A stretch of DNA of 64,000 bases from Pelotomaculum sp. PtaB.Bin104 (GCA_002067205.1 MVQL01000244.1:372001-436000); one strand, 5' to 3'. Positions 25,800 through 36,920 are shown, numbered from the stretch's first letter. Program-made: numbers and translations. Notes: generated from the letters alone by a model not told the origin.

Positions 25800-26984
25800 C
25801 TAACCACGAACAATGGCATCTGCCATTCTGGCCACCCTTACCATTTCTTTCACATCATGCACCCGGACAATGTCGGCACCTTTAGCAATACCAACCGCCA
25901 CGGTAGCAGCAGTGCCCTCCACCCGCTGATCCACCGGCAGGCCAAGCACTTTACCAATTGTAGACTTCCGCGAGGTGCCGATAAGCACCGGCAACCCCAG
26001 GCAACCTAATTCTTTAAGCCGCCGCAATATCTCCAGGTTCTGGTCTGCCGTCTTACCAAAGCCAATACCCGGGTCGATGATTATGTTTTTCCGGGCAACA
26101 CCCGCAGCCAGGGCAACCTGGATGCTGTTTTGAAAATATTCGGTCAAATCACCAATCAAGTCACAGTAATCGGTGCCCTGCTGGTTGTGCATCAGCACAA
26201 GGGGCGCTCCGTATTCCGCAACCAGCCCGGCCATGGACGGATCGGCAGGCAAAGGTGATTGGTTGTTAATAATATGGGCACCAGCTTCAAGCGCCTGTCG
26301 GGCTACCACAGGCTTGGTTGTATCAACGGAAACCGGAACCGGCACTTCCTTTACCAGTTCTTTTAGAACCGGGATAACCCGGGACAGTTCATCCTCAACA
26401 TTTACAGTCTTGTATCCAGGCCGAGTAGATTCTCCTCCGAGGTCAATGATGTCAGCCCCCTGGGCAACCATTTCCTTTGCCTTGGCCAATGCAACATCTC
26501 GTTCATGATAAAGCCCACCATCCGAGAATGAATCCGGAGTCACATTCAGAATCCCCATGATCAGGGTTCTTTCCCCCAGCCGGAGGGTCTTGCCGCGACA
26601 GTCCAGGTTATAAGGAGACCACCCCTCCTGTCTATTTAATATATCCCGGATCCGAACAGACAAATCAGCCAATCCAAAGGGCTGCATAAGGAGTTTGTGC
26701 AGAAAGGCATCATATTGCTTCAGGGTACCCATCAAAAGAACTTTGGTCTCTTCAACAGAGCAGTCAATAACTCCCCAGGCAACAGCTGCTTCCCCGCCTT
26801 TGCCGAGCATTTCCTGCTTAATTATATTAGCCTGCTTAGGTTTTAATCCTTCCAGCATTACCAGTCTGTACACGGCTTTAGGCGCCATCCAGCTGCACCC
26901 AGCCCGGTCGGCACCTACAGATGTCAGGATGCGTAACGCATGTTCTTTGTTTTTTACTTCAATGCTATAAACCCTGATCGCCAA
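25800..26984 (-). CDS. folP: Dihydropteroate synthase with long N-terminal extension
   Basis: Joins pABA to the pterin pyrophosphate. The C-terminal two thirds is a normal DHPS barrel: MGILNVTPDSFSDGG, DIIDLGGESTRPG, DPGIGFGKT and GTSRKSTIG. Before it lie about 130 residues absent from Bacillus or E. coli FolP (LAIRVYSIEV, ADRAGCSW, LEGLKPKQANIIKQEML). This resembles the longer DHPS of Moorella- and Desulfotomaculum-type clostridia; its role is unknown. The start is TTG 26984, 6 nt after GGAGG, giving 394 residues. Confidence 0.94.
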   Translation of the reverse strand: MAIRVYSIEVKNKEHALRILTSVGADRAGCSWMAPKAVYRLVMLEGLKPKQANIIKQEMLGKGGEAAVAWGVIDCSVEETKVLLMGTLKQYDAFLHKLLMQPFGLADLSVRIRDILNRQEGWSPYNLDCRGKTLRLGERTLIMGILNVTPDSFSDGGLYHERDVALAKAKEMVAQGADIIDLGGESTRPGYKTVNVEDELSRVIPVLKELVKEVPVPVSVDTTKPVVARQALEAGAHIINNQSPLPADPSMAGLVAEYGAPLVLMHNQQGTDYCDLIGDLTEYFQNSIQVALAAGVARKNIIIDPGIGFGKTADQNLEILRRLKELGCLGLPVLIGTSRKSTIGKVLGLPVDQRVEGTAATVAVGIAKGADIVRVHDVKEMVRVARMADAIVRG

Positions 26985-27109
26985 TAGCATCCTCCAGCTT
27001 ATCACACCAGGCAGTTTTAGCTTGCCCGGCGGGAAAGTAAAAAACTAAACAATACCTTGCTAACACCAAAATATTGTCTTGTTTGACAAAAAAAATAAAC
27101 AAATCTTGC

Positions 27110-27556
27110 TCAATCGATATGAATTACAATAACCGGACAAGTGGCGCCGGAACATACTTTATTGCTTACGCTGCCCATCAGAATGCCCGGTATTTTACCT
27201 AAGCCCCTGCTTCCAATGACGATTACATCATATCCCTCAATTTTTGCTTTTTTTAGTATTTCCCGGGCCGGGTTACCGAAAGCTGCAGATGTTTCAATCT
27301 TGATATCGTTTCCAATAAGTCGTTCTCTCAACTGATCCAACATTGACTGTGCTTTTATTTTAAGCTCGTTTACAATAGTATCCCGGTCCATCCCAATGCG
27401 CACCTTTGCTTTTTCCTCTGGTTCATTTAGTAATTCCTGAATTACATGAAAAATTGTAACCGTCGCCTTAGATACCATTGCTAGTTTCAAAGCATGCTGC
27501 GCGGCTGAAAACGATTGACTGGAATTATCGAAAGGTACTAGGATCTTATTATACAT
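27110..27556 (-). CDS. Universal stress protein (UspA family)
   Basis: A 148-residue single-domain Usp fold. The N-terminal ILVPFDNSSQS and the C-terminal ATP-binding motif G-x2-G-x9-G-S (GSRGLGKIPGILMGSVS) are present, so it is the nucleotide-binding type. ATG with GGAGG 8 nt upstream. It lies between fhs and folP on the same strand. Its physiological role cannot be deduced. Confidence 0.93.
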   Translation of the reverse strand: MYNKILVPFDNSSQSFSAAQHALKLAMVSKATVTIFHVIQELLNEPEEKAKVRIGMDRDTIVNELKIKAQSMLDQLRERLIGNDIKIETSAAFGNPAREILKKAKIEGYDVIVIGSRGLGKIPGILMGSVSNKVCSGATCPVIVIHID

Positions 27557-27651
27557 TTTACTTGCCTCCGCAATATTCGTCGGTTAGCTTTATTCTTGAC
27601 GGCGCTTCTTGAGGCTGGCAGTAAATCATTTCTTATTAGCTTTCCAGGATT

Positions 27652-29412
27652 CTAAAATAGACCGGTAACCCTCCCAGTATCAACATCAACGTCAATTCTT
27701 CTGAAGGCCGGATTAGAGCTGGTGCCAGGCATTAAGTTAATGGCACCGGTAACAGGACAAAGAAATTCAGCCCCGGCAAAAACCAGAATGTCGTGCACCG
27801 GCAAGACCCAACCTTTAGGCACCCCTTTCAAATCAGGGTTATGAGTCAAGCTTAAATGGGTTTTTACCATCATGGTAGCATAATCTCTCATTGCGGGTTC
27901 AGATTCAAAACGTCTGGCTTTAGCCTCGGCTTCAGGGGTCCAAGCTACACCGGAAGCCCCGTATACTAATCTGGCAATCTTCTCGACTCTCTGTCTTAAC
28001 GGCATTTCTAGCGGATATAGGAACTGAAAATCAACTTTCTCATTGCAGGCATCTATAACCGCATCAGCCAATTCAAGGGCCCCATCTCCACCCTCCAGCC
28101 ATTGTCTGGAAAGAGCACAACGAACACCAGCCTGCTCAGCATACCAACGCACCATCGCTATCTCATCTTTCGTATCCGTATCGAAGGCATTAATACACAC
28201 TACAGGAATAACCCCGGCCTGCTTTACTGTGCTTATATGATGCAGCAGATTTGGAATGCCTTTTTCCAAAAGCCGCAAATTTTCTTTACGGTATTCTTCC
28301 GCCAGCGGCCGGCCAGGCACCACTCTTGGCCCGCCACCGTGCATTTTCAAGGCTCGGATGGTGGCTGTAATAACCGATACACAGGGCACAAGCCCACTTA
28401 GCCTGCATTTTACATTCCAAAACTTTTCAAAGCCGATATCGGCACCAAACCCGCTCTCGGTGACATGATAATCAAACATTTTTAATCCAATACGGTCTGC
28501 AATAATCGAGGACTGTCCGACAGCAATATTAGCAAAGGGGCCCGCGTGCACCATGCAAGGCTGGTGCTCCACTGTCCACATCAAGGTTGGATTGATGGCG
28601 TTTCTCATCCACGCACACATAGCGCCTGCGACTTCCAAATCAGAAGTAGTAACTGGCCTGCCATTGCGGTCATGAGCCACGATAATTTTACCAAGCCTTT
28701 GTCTTAAATCTTTCAAATCCCTGGCAATTGCAAGAATGGCCATGATTTCAGAACTACCGGCAATACTAAACTTTGACGACATCATGAAACCGTCCATCCG
28801 GCCGCCGATCCCCATAACAATATTGCGGAGTCCCTGAGCACAAAAATCAATAATCCATCCCATTTCTATTTGTTTGGGATCGATGTCCAAACGACGCAAG
28901 TTTCGATCGGCTAATTCATGATCATCGTAATTTGCCTCATGCTGGAGCCGGGCATTAAGGGCAACCATGGCCAAATTATGAGCGTTCATTAAATCGTTTA
29001 TATCGCCGGTAAGTCCCATGGACAACTCGGTCATCGGAATCAATAGGGCATTGCCGCCCCCTGCAGCAGTACCTTTGATGTTCATGGTAGGCCCGCCGGA
29101 GGGCTGACGAACACATCCCCCTACGTTTTTGCCCCGTTTGCCTAGTCCTTCCAAAAGGCCAACAGTGGTAGTAGTCTTTCCCTCGCCTAGTGGAGTTGGC
29201 GTTATTGCGGTAACTTCTATATACTTGCCGTCCCGCCTGTCTTTGAGACGGTTAATGATTTTCAAGAAATCAAGCTTGCAAACTCTTCCATATGGAATTA
29301 CTTCATCTTTTGCCAAACCAAGCCTGTCCCGAAATTCCATGGGATTAGGCAGGAACTTTTCAGCCACCTCGGCAATTTGCCAATCTGCCATCGTGGTTGC
29401 ATCATAAGCCAT
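27652..29412 (-). CDS. fhs: Formate-tetrahydrofolate ligase
   Basis: ATP-dependent formation of 10-formyl-THF, the entry of formate into the methyl branch of the Wood-Ljungdahl pathway or into purine synthesis. The product has [16 protein letters not shown] (P-loop near residue 69) and [19 protein letters not shown]. The start is ATG 29412, 7 nt after GAGGA, giving 586 residues. Other acetyl-CoA pathway genes are not in the window, so autotrophy is not shown. Confidence 0.96.
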   Translation of the reverse strand: MAYDATTMADWQIAEVAEKFLPNPMEFRDRLGLAKDEVIPYGRVCKLDFLKIINRLKDRRDGKYIEVTAITPTPLGEGKTTTTVGLLEGLGKRGKNVGGCVRQPSGGPTMNIKGTAAGGGNALLIPMTELSMGLTGDINDLMNAHNLAMVALNARLQHEANYDDHELADRNLRRLDIDPKQIEMGWIIDFCAQGLRNIVMGIGGRMDGFMMSSKFSIAGSSEIMAILAIARDLKDLRQRLGKIIVAHDRNGRPVTTSDLEVAGAMCAWMRNAINPTLMWTVEHQPCMVHAGPFANIAVGQSSIIADRIGLKMFDYHVTESGFGADIGFEKFWNVKCRLSGLVPCVSVITATIRALKMHGGGPRVVPGRPLAEEYRKENLRLLEKGIPNLLHHISTVKQAGVIPVVCINAFDTDTKDEIAMVRWYAEQAGVRCALSRQWLEGGDGALELADAVIDACNEKVDFQFLYPLEMPLRQRVEKIARLVYGASGVAWTPEAEAKARRFESEPAMRDYATMMVKTHLSLTHNPDLKGVPKGWVLPVHDILVFAGAEFLCPVTGAINLMPGTSSNPAFRRIDVDVDTGRVTGLF

Positions 29413-29441
29413 ATAACGATCCTCTTGTGAATTTTGAAATG

Positions 29442-29897
29442 TTATTCGTAGATCCACCGGTCCACATCACGGCTGTATTCTACCAACTCCTCTTCTTTAA
29501 AAAACAGGCCTATCTCCCTGGCAGCGCTGTCCGGAGAGTCGGAACCGTGAATGACATTCCGTCCGATATCAATACCATAGCTGTTTCTTATAGTTCCGGG
29601 CGCGGCTTTCAAGGGGTCGGTTGCCCCCATCATTTCCCTGGCTGCGCTGACCGCATTTTTACCCTCAATTACCATGGCCACAACCGGGCCGGAGGTGATA
29701 TAGTCTACCAGCGCCGTGAAAAAGGGTTTACCAACATGCTCTCCGTAGTGCTTTTCCGCCAACCCGCGGGGAAGCCTGAACATTTTTAAACCGATTATTT
29801 TAAACCCTTTCTTTTCAAACCTGCTAATAATTTCACCTGCCAGGTTGCGCTGTACACCATCAGGTTTAACCATAAGATACGTCCGTTCCATTGCCAT
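29442..29897 (-). CDS. ndk: Nucleoside diphosphate kinase
   Basis: Balances NTP pools through a phosphohistidine. The 151-residue product has MVKPDGVQR at the start, and the active-site histidine lies in NVIHGSDS. It is placed 29 bp before fhs on the same strand. Confidence 0.97.
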   Translation of the reverse strand: MAMERTYLMVKPDGVQRNLAGEIISRFEKKGFKIIGLKMFRLPRGLAEKHYGEHVGKPFFTALVDYITSGPVVAMVIEGKNAVSAAREMMGATDPLKAAPGTIRNSYGIDIGRNVIHGSDSPDSAAREIGLFFKEEELVEYSRDVDRWIYE

Positions 29898-29978
29898 ATT
29901 AAATCATACCTCCCGCTTTTATTAGAAATATAAACAGAACCTCAAATAAAATAAAAGGCTCAAAAACCTCTAGTATAC

Positions 29979-31808
29979 TTATTTTACCCGATCCAGCCGC
30001 TCTACCTCACCAGCTTTTTTCATTAATTCCGCAAATTCCTCCGCTTCCACAGTTTCTTTTTCAAAAAGTGTTTTCGCTACCAGGTGTAGAGTATCCAGGT
30101 GTTCTTCCAGGAGTTGCTTTGCTTTATTATATGAACTATCGATGGTTCCCCTGACTTCTATGTCAATGGCATTGGCCACTTCTTCACTATAATTGCGGTC
30201 CCGGGATAAATCACGGCCAAGAAATGGCGTATCCTGCTTGTGCCCGAAGGTCGTCGGACCAAGGTCACTCATCCCGTACTCCATAACCATTTTTCTAACT
30301 ATCTCAGTGGAGCGCTCCAGATCATTCTGGGCACCGGTGCTGATCTCCTTCAGTACTACCGCCTCGGCCACTCGCCCGCCTAGGAGCATGGTTACCTGGT
30401 CAAGCAACTGGGATTTGGTAGCATAGTAGCGGTCCTCTTTCGGCAGGAGCAGGGTATAACCTCCCGCCCGTCCCCTGGGGATAATGGATACTTTATGCAC
30501 CGGATCAGTATTGGGAAGCAAGTAGCCCACCACAGCGTGCCCGGCCTCATGATAGGAAACCAACCACTTCTCCTTCTCACTGATCACCTTGGATTTCTTT
30601 TCCGGACCAGCGATAACCCGCTCTATTGAATTTTCCAGATCAGCCATAGTTACTGTCTTGCGATTTTGACGCGCCGCCAGCAACGCCGCTTCATTAGTCA
30701 AGTTGGCCAAGTCGGCACCGGTGAAGCCGGGGGTCCGGCGGGCGATTATTTCGAGATTTACCTCCGGATCCATCGGTTTACCGCGGCTGTGGACCTTTAG
30801 AATCTCCTTGCGTCCGCTTACATCCGGCGCATCTACCACCACCTGGCGGTCAAAACGTCCAGGCCGCAGAAGCGCCGGGTCAAGAATATCCGGGCGGTTA
30901 GTCGCAGCCAGGATAATAATCCCCTCATTAGGGGAGAAACCGTCCATTTCGACAAGAAGCTGGTTCAACGTTTGCTCACGCTCATCGTGGCCCCCACCCA
31001 GGCCGGCACCCCTCTGACGGCCCACAGCATCTATCTCATCCACAAAAACGATGCATGGGGCATTTTTTTTGGCCTGCTCAAAGAGATCTCGCACTCTGGA
31101 AGCCCCGACTCCCACAAACATCTCAACAAAATCCGATCCACTGATACTGAAAAAAGGCACTCCTGCCTCACCTGCCACCGCACGGGCCAAAAGTGTCTTA
31201 CCGGTACCAGGTGGCCCAAACAGTAGAACCCCTTTGGGTATTTTTGCCCCAAGCTCCTGATACTTCTTTGGATTTTTAAGAAACTCAACAATCTCCTCCA
31301 GTTCTTCCTTTACTTCATCAGCTCCAGCCACGTCACTAAACGTGACTTTTTTCTTTTCGTCGGTCTGCAGCCTTGCCCTGCTTTTTCCAAAAGACATGAC
31401 TCGGTTGCCCCCGCCTTGTGTTTGTTGCATTAGGAAGAAGAACAAAAACACAAACAAGAGGATCGGCAACAGAGTTGTAAGTAAACCGGTCCACCACCCT
31501 GGCTGGGCAGGCAGTTCAAATTTTTGTTCGACATTTTTATCCTTAAGCGCCTCTAAAAGAGCGGTATCGGCTGCCGGAGCCTTGGTTTCAAACTTGGTTC
31601 CGTCAATCTTCTCCCCAGTGATGACATAAGTCAGGTTCTCCGTTTGAATCAACACATTTTTTACCTGACCTTGGAGCACATCATTATAAAATTTATCGTA
31701 AGTCAGTGGTTCGGCAACATTTTTATTTGGCGTCGCATATTTCAACAAGAAGATAATCGCGAGAACAATCAACAAGTAGATGCTAAGGTTTTTTACAACC
31801 TTATTCAA
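29979..31808 (-). CDS. ftsH: ATP-dependent zinc metalloprotease FtsH
   Basis: Membrane AAA+ protease for quality control; in Bacillus it also degrades SpoVM during sporulation. The 609-residue product has two membrane segments (about 8-24 and 108-128), Walker A GPPGTGKT, Walker [10 protein letters not shown], the SRH ([19 protein letters not shown]) and the zinc site HEAGH. It starts at TTG with GAGGAG 8 nt upstream. It follows tilS; the hpt gene often found between them is absent. Confidence 0.97.
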   Translation of the reverse strand: MNKVVKNLSIYLLIVLAIIFLLKYATPNKNVAEPLTYDKFYNDVLQGQVKNVLIQTENLTYVITGEKIDGTKFETKAPAADTALLEALKDKNVEQKFELPAQPGWWTGLLTTLLPILLFVFLFFFLMQQTQGGGNRVMSFGKSRARLQTDEKKKVTFSDVAGADEVKEELEEIVEFLKNPKKYQELGAKIPKGVLLFGPPGTGKTLLARAVAGEAGVPFFSISGSDFVEMFVGVGASRVRDLFEQAKKNAPCIVFVDEIDAVGRQRGAGLGGGHDEREQTLNQLLVEMDGFSPNEGIIILAATNRPDILDPALLRPGRFDRQVVVDAPDVSGRKEILKVHSRGKPMDPEVNLEIIARRTPGFTGADLANLTNEAALLAARQNRKTVTMADLENSIERVIAGPEKKSKVISEKEKWLVSYHEAGHAVVGYLLPNTDPVHKVSIIPRGRAGGYTLLLPKEDRYYATKSQLLDQVTMLLGGRVAEAVVLKEISTGAQNDLERSTEIVRKMVMEYGMSDLGPTTFGHKQDTPFLGRDLSRDRNYSEEVANAIDIEVRGTIDSSYNKAKQLLEEHLDTLHLVAKTLFEKETVEAEEFAELMKKAGEVERLDRVK

Positions 31809-31901
31809 TCATGCCACTCCTCTCTAATAATAAAAAGACAAAGACATATAATTATAATTATACCACGGAGGCAAAAATATAAAAGATATTTTAAATTTCT
31901 A

Positions 31902-33311
31902 TTAAGTGTGGCTAGCCCCCCTGGTTAATTTTAGGTGGAGCGCCTTCTTTGTACTATTGTCCACTTTCCAATTCTCCCCAATCCGCACCCCACCCACCCA
32001 TATTATTTCTTTTGGTGTGCTGACAAGCGGCAAAGAATCCCTTTCTTCCCGTTTTATCCTCTGTTTAATTAAGAAGTCTTTGAGTTTCATAGCAGAGTGC
32101 TGACCATATGGATAAAAGACATCTCCTTTCAAGCGTTTCCGGACATAAAGTTGCTGAGGCAATTTTTCAAAATCCAGAACCGCCTCCGTTACCGGCAGAG
32201 AACGCGGTTCCGGCAACACCCCGCCAGATAATAACGACGCGTGGATGGTCCGGTCAATTTCCGGAATATAAGTCGCACCTGGAACTTTCAGCGGATAAAC
32301 ATACTGACCGTAATCCAGCTGTCTACCTACCGGAGACAGGTCCAGGGTTTGGTAAGTGCGGGTTGCCACAAATCCTGCTGGCAGGGTTATGACAGAACCA
32401 ACAACATTACTGCAGATTAGATTCAGAGCAGCATCTGTATGTTGAAAAGATAAGTCCCGTTTTGTACCGGTCAAGACCCGCCAGCCCAGTCTTAGTACCC
32501 TACGCCTAATCGCAAGAGGCATATCCAGCAAGTGGTCCAGCGAGAGTCTAATCACCTGACCAACGGAAGCGACAGCGGCTGTTTGGAATGCCTTCAATGC
32601 CTGTTCTTCCAGGAACTCATCTTCCTCACGGCAGATCTCCCCCAGCCGGAGTAAGTTGGCTACCATGGCGGGGTTATACTGATTTTCCAGCAAGGGTAAT
32701 AGATGCATTCTAACCCGGTTACGAAGATAAACATTCTTTAAGTTTGAAGAGTCCTGACGAAAAGAAAGCTGCAAGCCCGCACAATAACACTCAATTTCAT
32801 ATCGACGCACAGTCAATAAGGGTCTGATAAAATAATCCCGAACCGGCAAAATACCTTTAAGCCCCGGCGGTCCCGAACCTCGTAAAAAATTAATAATAAT
32901 GGTTTCAGCCTGATCGTCGGCCTGGTGGGCCAGGGCGATTTTGACCGCCCCGGCACTTTCTGCTACCTGGCGAAGAAAACGGTAGCGTACTTCCCGGGCG
33001 GCCACCTGAGCGGACATACGCCTAGCCTTTTGGTAGGCCGGTACATCGAACGTTTCAATTGTAGCGGGCAAATGGTAACGTTCGGCCAGCTCAGCCACAA
33101 AACAAGCATCTGCCTCAGCCTCGCTGCCGCGAAACATATGGTTAAGGTGGGCCACATGCAGGGATATCCCCAGTTTAAAGCTGAGTTGATTTAATATATC
33201 CAACATAACTACTGAGTCGATTCCACCGGAAACTGCCACCACAACCTTATTTCCCCGCTCCACCATCCGGCAACGCTCAATATACTCATATACCATGCCG
33301 ATCAGTTCCAT
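31902..33311 (-). CDS. tilS: tRNA(Ile)-lysidine synthase
   Basis: Adds lysine to C34 of tRNA-Ile(CAU) so that it reads AUA. The PP-loop SGGIDS is near 28-33, and LAHQADDQAETIIINFLRGSG and DSSNLKNVYLRNRVR are family motifs. A C-terminal TilS domain follows (VRKRLKGDVFYPYGQ). The length, 469, is normal. ATG with AGGTGAG upstream. It lies between spoIIE and ftsH, as in many clostridia. Confidence 0.96.
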   Translation of the reverse strand: MELIGMVYEYIERCRMVERGNKVVVAVSGGIDSVVMLDILNQLSFKLGISLHVAHLNHMFRGSEAEADACFVAELAERYHLPATIETFDVPAYQKARRMSAQVAAREVRYRFLRQVAESAGAVKIALAHQADDQAETIIINFLRGSGPPGLKGILPVRDYFIRPLLTVRRYEIECYCAGLQLSFRQDSSNLKNVYLRNRVRMHLLPLLENQYNPAMVANLLRLGEICREEDEFLEEQALKAFQTAAVASVGQVIRLSLDHLLDMPLAIRRRVLRLGWRVLTGTKRDLSFQHTDAALNLICSNVVGSVITLPAGFVATRTYQTLDLSPVGRQLDYGQYVYPLKVPGATYIPEIDRTIHASLLSGGVLPEPRSLPVTEAVLDFEKLPQQLYVRKRLKGDVFYPYGQHSAMKLKDFLIKQRIKREERDSLPLVSTPKEIIWVGGVRIGENWKVDNSTKKALHLKLTRGASHT

Positions 33312-33409
33312 ACTTTCTCACCTGGCTAATGTTAGCAAATGCAGTTTTTGATATTCCACAATTATTAAAGCTTTTCCTGCCATACCTTTAAAATAGGCAA
33401 AAAAAGATA

Positions 33410-33440
33410 TAAAAGAAAGCCGTCTAAAGACGGCTTTCTT
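33410..33440. terminator. Terminator after spoIIE
   Basis: AAAGCCGTC (33416-33424) pairs with GACGGCTTT (33429-33437) around a TAAA loop, with T-richness on both strands. It separates spoIIE from tilS. Confidence 0.8.
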
Positions 33441-33451
33441 TGTCTCATTCA

Positions 33452-35905
33452 TTACTGTTGTCGATCCAACCCGGCCACTACAACAGTCATGTCGTCCGGA
33501 ATTCTTGCGGCGCCACCCGAACGCGTCTGAGCCAGTTTGAGCAAAAGTTCGGCCATCTCCCGGGCTGGCAGGTTATCAGCCTCCTCAAGAACCTTTACCA
33601 GCCAATCTTCCTGCCCATTGGCGCCATCAAATGCCTCCAGAATACCATCAGTGATCATGACCAGCTTGTCTCCCGGCTCCAACAAGCTGGATTGAGAAGC
33701 CACATCAATATTTTCAACAATTCCGACCGGAAGAGAACTGGCCCGGATTTGACTGACATACCCTTCATGAAGCAAATAAGTTGGTGCAGCGCCTATTTTC
33801 ATAAAATCAACGTGCCCACTATAAAGGTCAATCATTGTGAGGTCCAACGTGGCAAAACTTTCACCAGGCGATCGTAAAACCAGGATTGAGTTTACTGTCT
33901 TGATCGCCAGTTCCTGCCCAAAGCCCAATTCAAGCAGATGCTGCAGCAATGAAATCGCTGTTTTGCTCTCCAGTGCCGCCCGAGGTCCTACTCCCATACC
34001 ATCGCTAATAGCCAGGCCCAATATACCACCTTTCAAGTAAAAAAAAGCGTAGCTGTCACCTGATACTACACTACCGGCCTTACCAATCCCGCAGCAGCCC
34101 ACAGATAGGCGATATTTCGTATTTGAACAGAATTTTAACCGGCAGGACTGCTCTCCTTCTTTAACAGTACAATCTACCGTTGCGGGATAAAAAGATCGCT
34201 TCAAAACAGATGATAAAAGCGGAGCAATAACATCTCTACACCACATTCTTCCACTACAAGCAGTGTGTGTTATTGAAACCTCGAGGTCTTTTGCTCCCCG
34301 GCGGCTAACCGAAAGGTGTTCCAGCCTAACCCCAGCTTCTTTTAATTTTTTACGAAGGTTATGTCCTGCACTTCCGGACTCAGCATCAAAGAACAATTCC
34401 TCAGGTAGATTGGCAATAGCATTACCAATTCCTCTTAACTGCTCCGTTACGACTCCACGGCTTTCGCTCAAACGACCGGACCAATAGCGGTTAACCCGGT
34501 AGGTTTCGTATAGACAGCTGAGCGTAATGGCAAGCTCTTTTGTCCTGGTACAACGCTTTCTAAACTCCGTATCGATGTTTTCGTAAGTGACACAGCCGTT
34601 TATCTCAACCAGCGCCAGCAGATCGATCAATTGCTGGTAGGTTTTATAGAATTCTCTTTCCCAGCAAGAGTGGTAAGAGGAGCAACCTTTACAAACTTTT
34701 TCACCGACCCGGGTTAAAAGCTTGTGAATATCTTGTTCCTCCCTGTTCTGGCCAGCAGCAGAAGACACTTGCTCAAAAGAAAGAGAGAGTTCACGAAAAA
34801 CCTGCTCCCAATTTTTCATTTTTTCCTTAAACAGTTCTTTTAAACTTGTGTCTCCATCCATGCTGACTGCTTGTTTGTCACTTTTAACAAGGCCAATGGA
34901 TGTTGTTATTTTTTCAATAAGAATTGAAGGCAACAGCAAGAAAAGAACTATGGCGAACCCGGTCTCGGCCAGAACGGCAATAAGGTTACTATTGTCAGTT
35001 AAATATACCGAAAGCACTATATTACCGAGTAAAAAGCCAGTGGCTACACCGGCCTTGCCGAAATCCCGGCACAGGCCGGCAAGAAACCCGGCGAAGGAGT
35101 ATGCCGGTGCCAGTGTGGGTAACATGGTATATGCAAGACCAGGAATGACTCCCAGAACCGCACCGGCAGCCGCACCGGCACCACCCCCCGCGACCAGGGC
35201 AGACAGCAGTATCGCCAAACGGCTCAAGGTACCCTTAACACTAATCATCTCATATCTTAAATCACCGGTTCCAGCAATTAAGCCACTTAAAATAAGCAGG
35301 GAGCAAAAAATCTCTTCACCTGTAAAAGTGTACGCACCCTTTGTTATTTTTTTTAGCGCAGCAAGCCCGCGGATCATTACCGGGGTTAATAGAGCAGCAA
35401 ATATGGCCTCAAACAACACGCTGAAGTAATTGTATGAAGAGGGATTGCCAAAGGCTATTAGCGAAGTTTTAACAATTACAGTAACCGCTAACACCAGGCC
35501 CGGCAATATTAGCCACTGCCTTTTCGTATTGGCAGGTATCAGTTTAATTAAAAATAAAGTACAGATTACAACCAGGGACGACCCTAACAGGGACACGCCC
35601 CCGCTTATTGAAGCTAGACCGGCTATGACAGCTGGTACCGACAACAGCCCTGATCTGGCAAAAACACGTATTGCAGCAGCTACGAAGGCAACACCAAATG
35701 GCACTAAATCTCCCAGCAAAACTGCCCGACCCAGAAAAAAACCACCAAGACAGACAGCGGCCACCACAGGGGTTAAAATCCTCCCTGCTTTCACCTTAGG
35801 GTAAAAGTGCTTGAGCGGGTTTGTTCTTTGGCCTGAGGCGGCCTTATGCTTGGGCACACTTTTACCAGCCCGGCGGTAAGGGTAGATGTCTATATTTTCA
35901 GTCAT
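33452..35905 (-). CDS. spoIIE: Stage II sporulation protein E
   Basis: Membrane PP2C phosphatase that dephosphorylates SpoIIAA to activate sigma-F in the forespore and helps assemble the polar septum. The 817-residue product has about ten membrane segments in its first third, a central regulatory region with CKGCSSYHSCW, and a C-terminal PP2C domain (LAISDGMGVGPRA, LVMITDGILEAF). The start is ATG 35905, with AAGGGG upstream. A Spo0A-type promoter lies directly upstream. Confidence 0.95.
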   Translation of the reverse strand: MTENIDIYPYRRAGKSVPKHKAASGQRTNPLKHFYPKVKAGRILTPVVAAVCLGGFFLGRAVLLGDLVPFGVAFVAAAIRVFARSGLLSVPAVIAGLASISGGVSLLGSSLVVICTLFLIKLIPANTKRQWLILPGLVLAVTVIVKTSLIAFGNPSSYNYFSVLFEAIFAALLTPVMIRGLAALKKITKGAYTFTGEEIFCSLLILSGLIAGTGDLRYEMISVKGTLSRLAILLSALVAGGGAGAAAGAVLGVIPGLAYTMLPTLAPAYSFAGFLAGLCRDFGKAGVATGFLLGNIVLSVYLTDNSNLIAVLAETGFAIVLFLLLPSILIEKITTSIGLVKSDKQAVSMDGDTSLKELFKEKMKNWEQVFRELSLSFEQVSSAAGQNREEQDIHKLLTRVGEKVCKGCSSYHSCWEREFYKTYQQLIDLLALVEINGCVTYENIDTEFRKRCTRTKELAITLSCLYETYRVNRYWSGRLSESRGVVTEQLRGIGNAIANLPEELFFDAESGSAGHNLRKKLKEAGVRLEHLSVSRRGAKDLEVSITHTACSGRMWCRDVIAPLLSSVLKRSFYPATVDCTVKEGEQSCRLKFCSNTKYRLSVGCCGIGKAGSVVSGDSYAFFYLKGGILGLAISDGMGVGPRAALESKTAISLLQHLLELGFGQELAIKTVNSILVLRSPGESFATLDLTMIDLYSGHVDFMKIGAAPTYLLHEGYVSQIRASSLPVGIVENIDVASQSSLLEPGDKLVMITDGILEAFDGANGQEDWLVKVLEEADNLPAREMAELLLKLAQTRSGGAARIPDDMTVVVAGLDRQQ

Positions 35906-35942
35906 CAGACCAACCCCTTGTACTAATCTCCCCAACATGACT

Positions 35943-35976
35943 ATTATAGTACAATAGGGTAGGAAATTTTTGTCAC
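35943..35976 (-). promoter_or_regulatory. spoIIE promoter with 22-bp spacing and a Spo0A-box-like element
   Basis: On the minus strand a perfect TATAAT (35943-35948) lies 22 nt from GTGACA (35971-35976). TGACAAA at 35969-35975 matches the 0A box TGNCGAA at six of seven positions. Bacillus spoIIE has the same abnormal long spacing with Spo0A at the -35. Confidence 0.6.
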
Positions 35977-35998
35977 TTAAGGTAGAAAGAGAAGCATT

Positions 35999-36874
35999 TT
36001 ATTTCGACTTTTCTAAGATTAACCCGCTTAGAATACTACATTCACTGACCAGCATTTGTTTCTGGCCAAGCCCTTCCATTATTGTCTTCACAATCTCCAC
36101 ACCGGCAACAATTATATCCGCCCGCTCAGGCTGAAGCCCGGGCACGTTTTTACGTTTTTCAATGTCCATAGATTTCAATTTTGAAATAATATGCTGGACA
36201 GCCGAGGCAGTTAAGCGATATCCGTGGATATGCAGTGGGTCATAAACAGACAAACCCTGGTCTACTGCTGCTAGCGTGGTTATAGTTCCACCAACACCGA
36301 CCAGGCCATTAACCGGACTCTGCCGAACCTTAGCCAGGGCAGGACCAAGAATAGCTGTGATTTGAGACTCATTTGCTCCTGCCTCAGTCATTCTCAAAGC
36401 TCCCGCGTTGACACTCAAATAAGCCAACCGCCCCTCCTTATGCCAAATCAGCTCAGTACTGCCGCCCCCCACATCGACAACAACTGTTAACATTCGATCT
36501 AAAAGAAGTCCGGATAATACACCCTGGTAACTAAGGAAGGCCTCTTCCTCACCACTAAGAACCATTATGTTTAAGCCTAATCGCTCCCTGGCCATGCTCA
36601 GGAATGTATCCCTGTTTCTGGCATCGCGGACAGCACTGGTAGCAGCGGCTATCACCACGTTTGCCCCCATCAGTGCAGCTACTTTTTGATAGTAATCAAT
36701 TGTATCCAGTGTCCTTTCCATTGCTGCAGGTGTTAGAACCCCGCCACTAATTCCTTGCCCCAAACGGGTATTGCGCAGCCGTGTCTCCAATGGCTTTATA
36801 CTCCCGCCGGACACATCAGCAACCAGCAACCTGGTGGAGTTTGTACCAATATCAATAGCTGCAATCCGTTTCAT
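35999..36874 (-). CDS. Ppx/GppA-family phosphatase (short form)
   Basis: Exopolyphosphatase or (p)ppGpp-related phosphatase; which cannot be told from sequence. The 291 residues cover only the two actin-like subdomains (AAIDIGTNSTRLLVADV, VVDVGGGSTELIW, GVGGTITTLAAV, ERADIIVAGV). The C-terminal HD-like part of long PPX proteins is missing, as in other short clostridial members. It lies between an S1 protein gene and spoIIE. Confidence 0.92.
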   Translation of the reverse strand: MKRIAAIDIGTNSTRLLVADVSGGSIKPLETRLRNTRLGQGISGGVLTPAAMERTLDTIDYYQKVAALMGANVVIAAATSAVRDARNRDTFLSMARERLGLNIMVLSGEEEAFLSYQGVLSGLLLDRMLTVVVDVGGGSTELIWHKEGRLAYLSVNAGALRMTEAGANESQITAILGPALAKVRQSPVNGLVGVGGTITTLAAVDQGLSVYDPLHIHGYRLTASAVQHIISKLKSMDIEKRKNVPGLQPERADIIVAGVEIVKTIMEGLGQKQMLVSECSILSGLILEKSK

Positions 36875-36920
36875 ATGTACTCTCCTTCACCTAATTGACA
36901 AATATGTTAAAATTGGCCAT

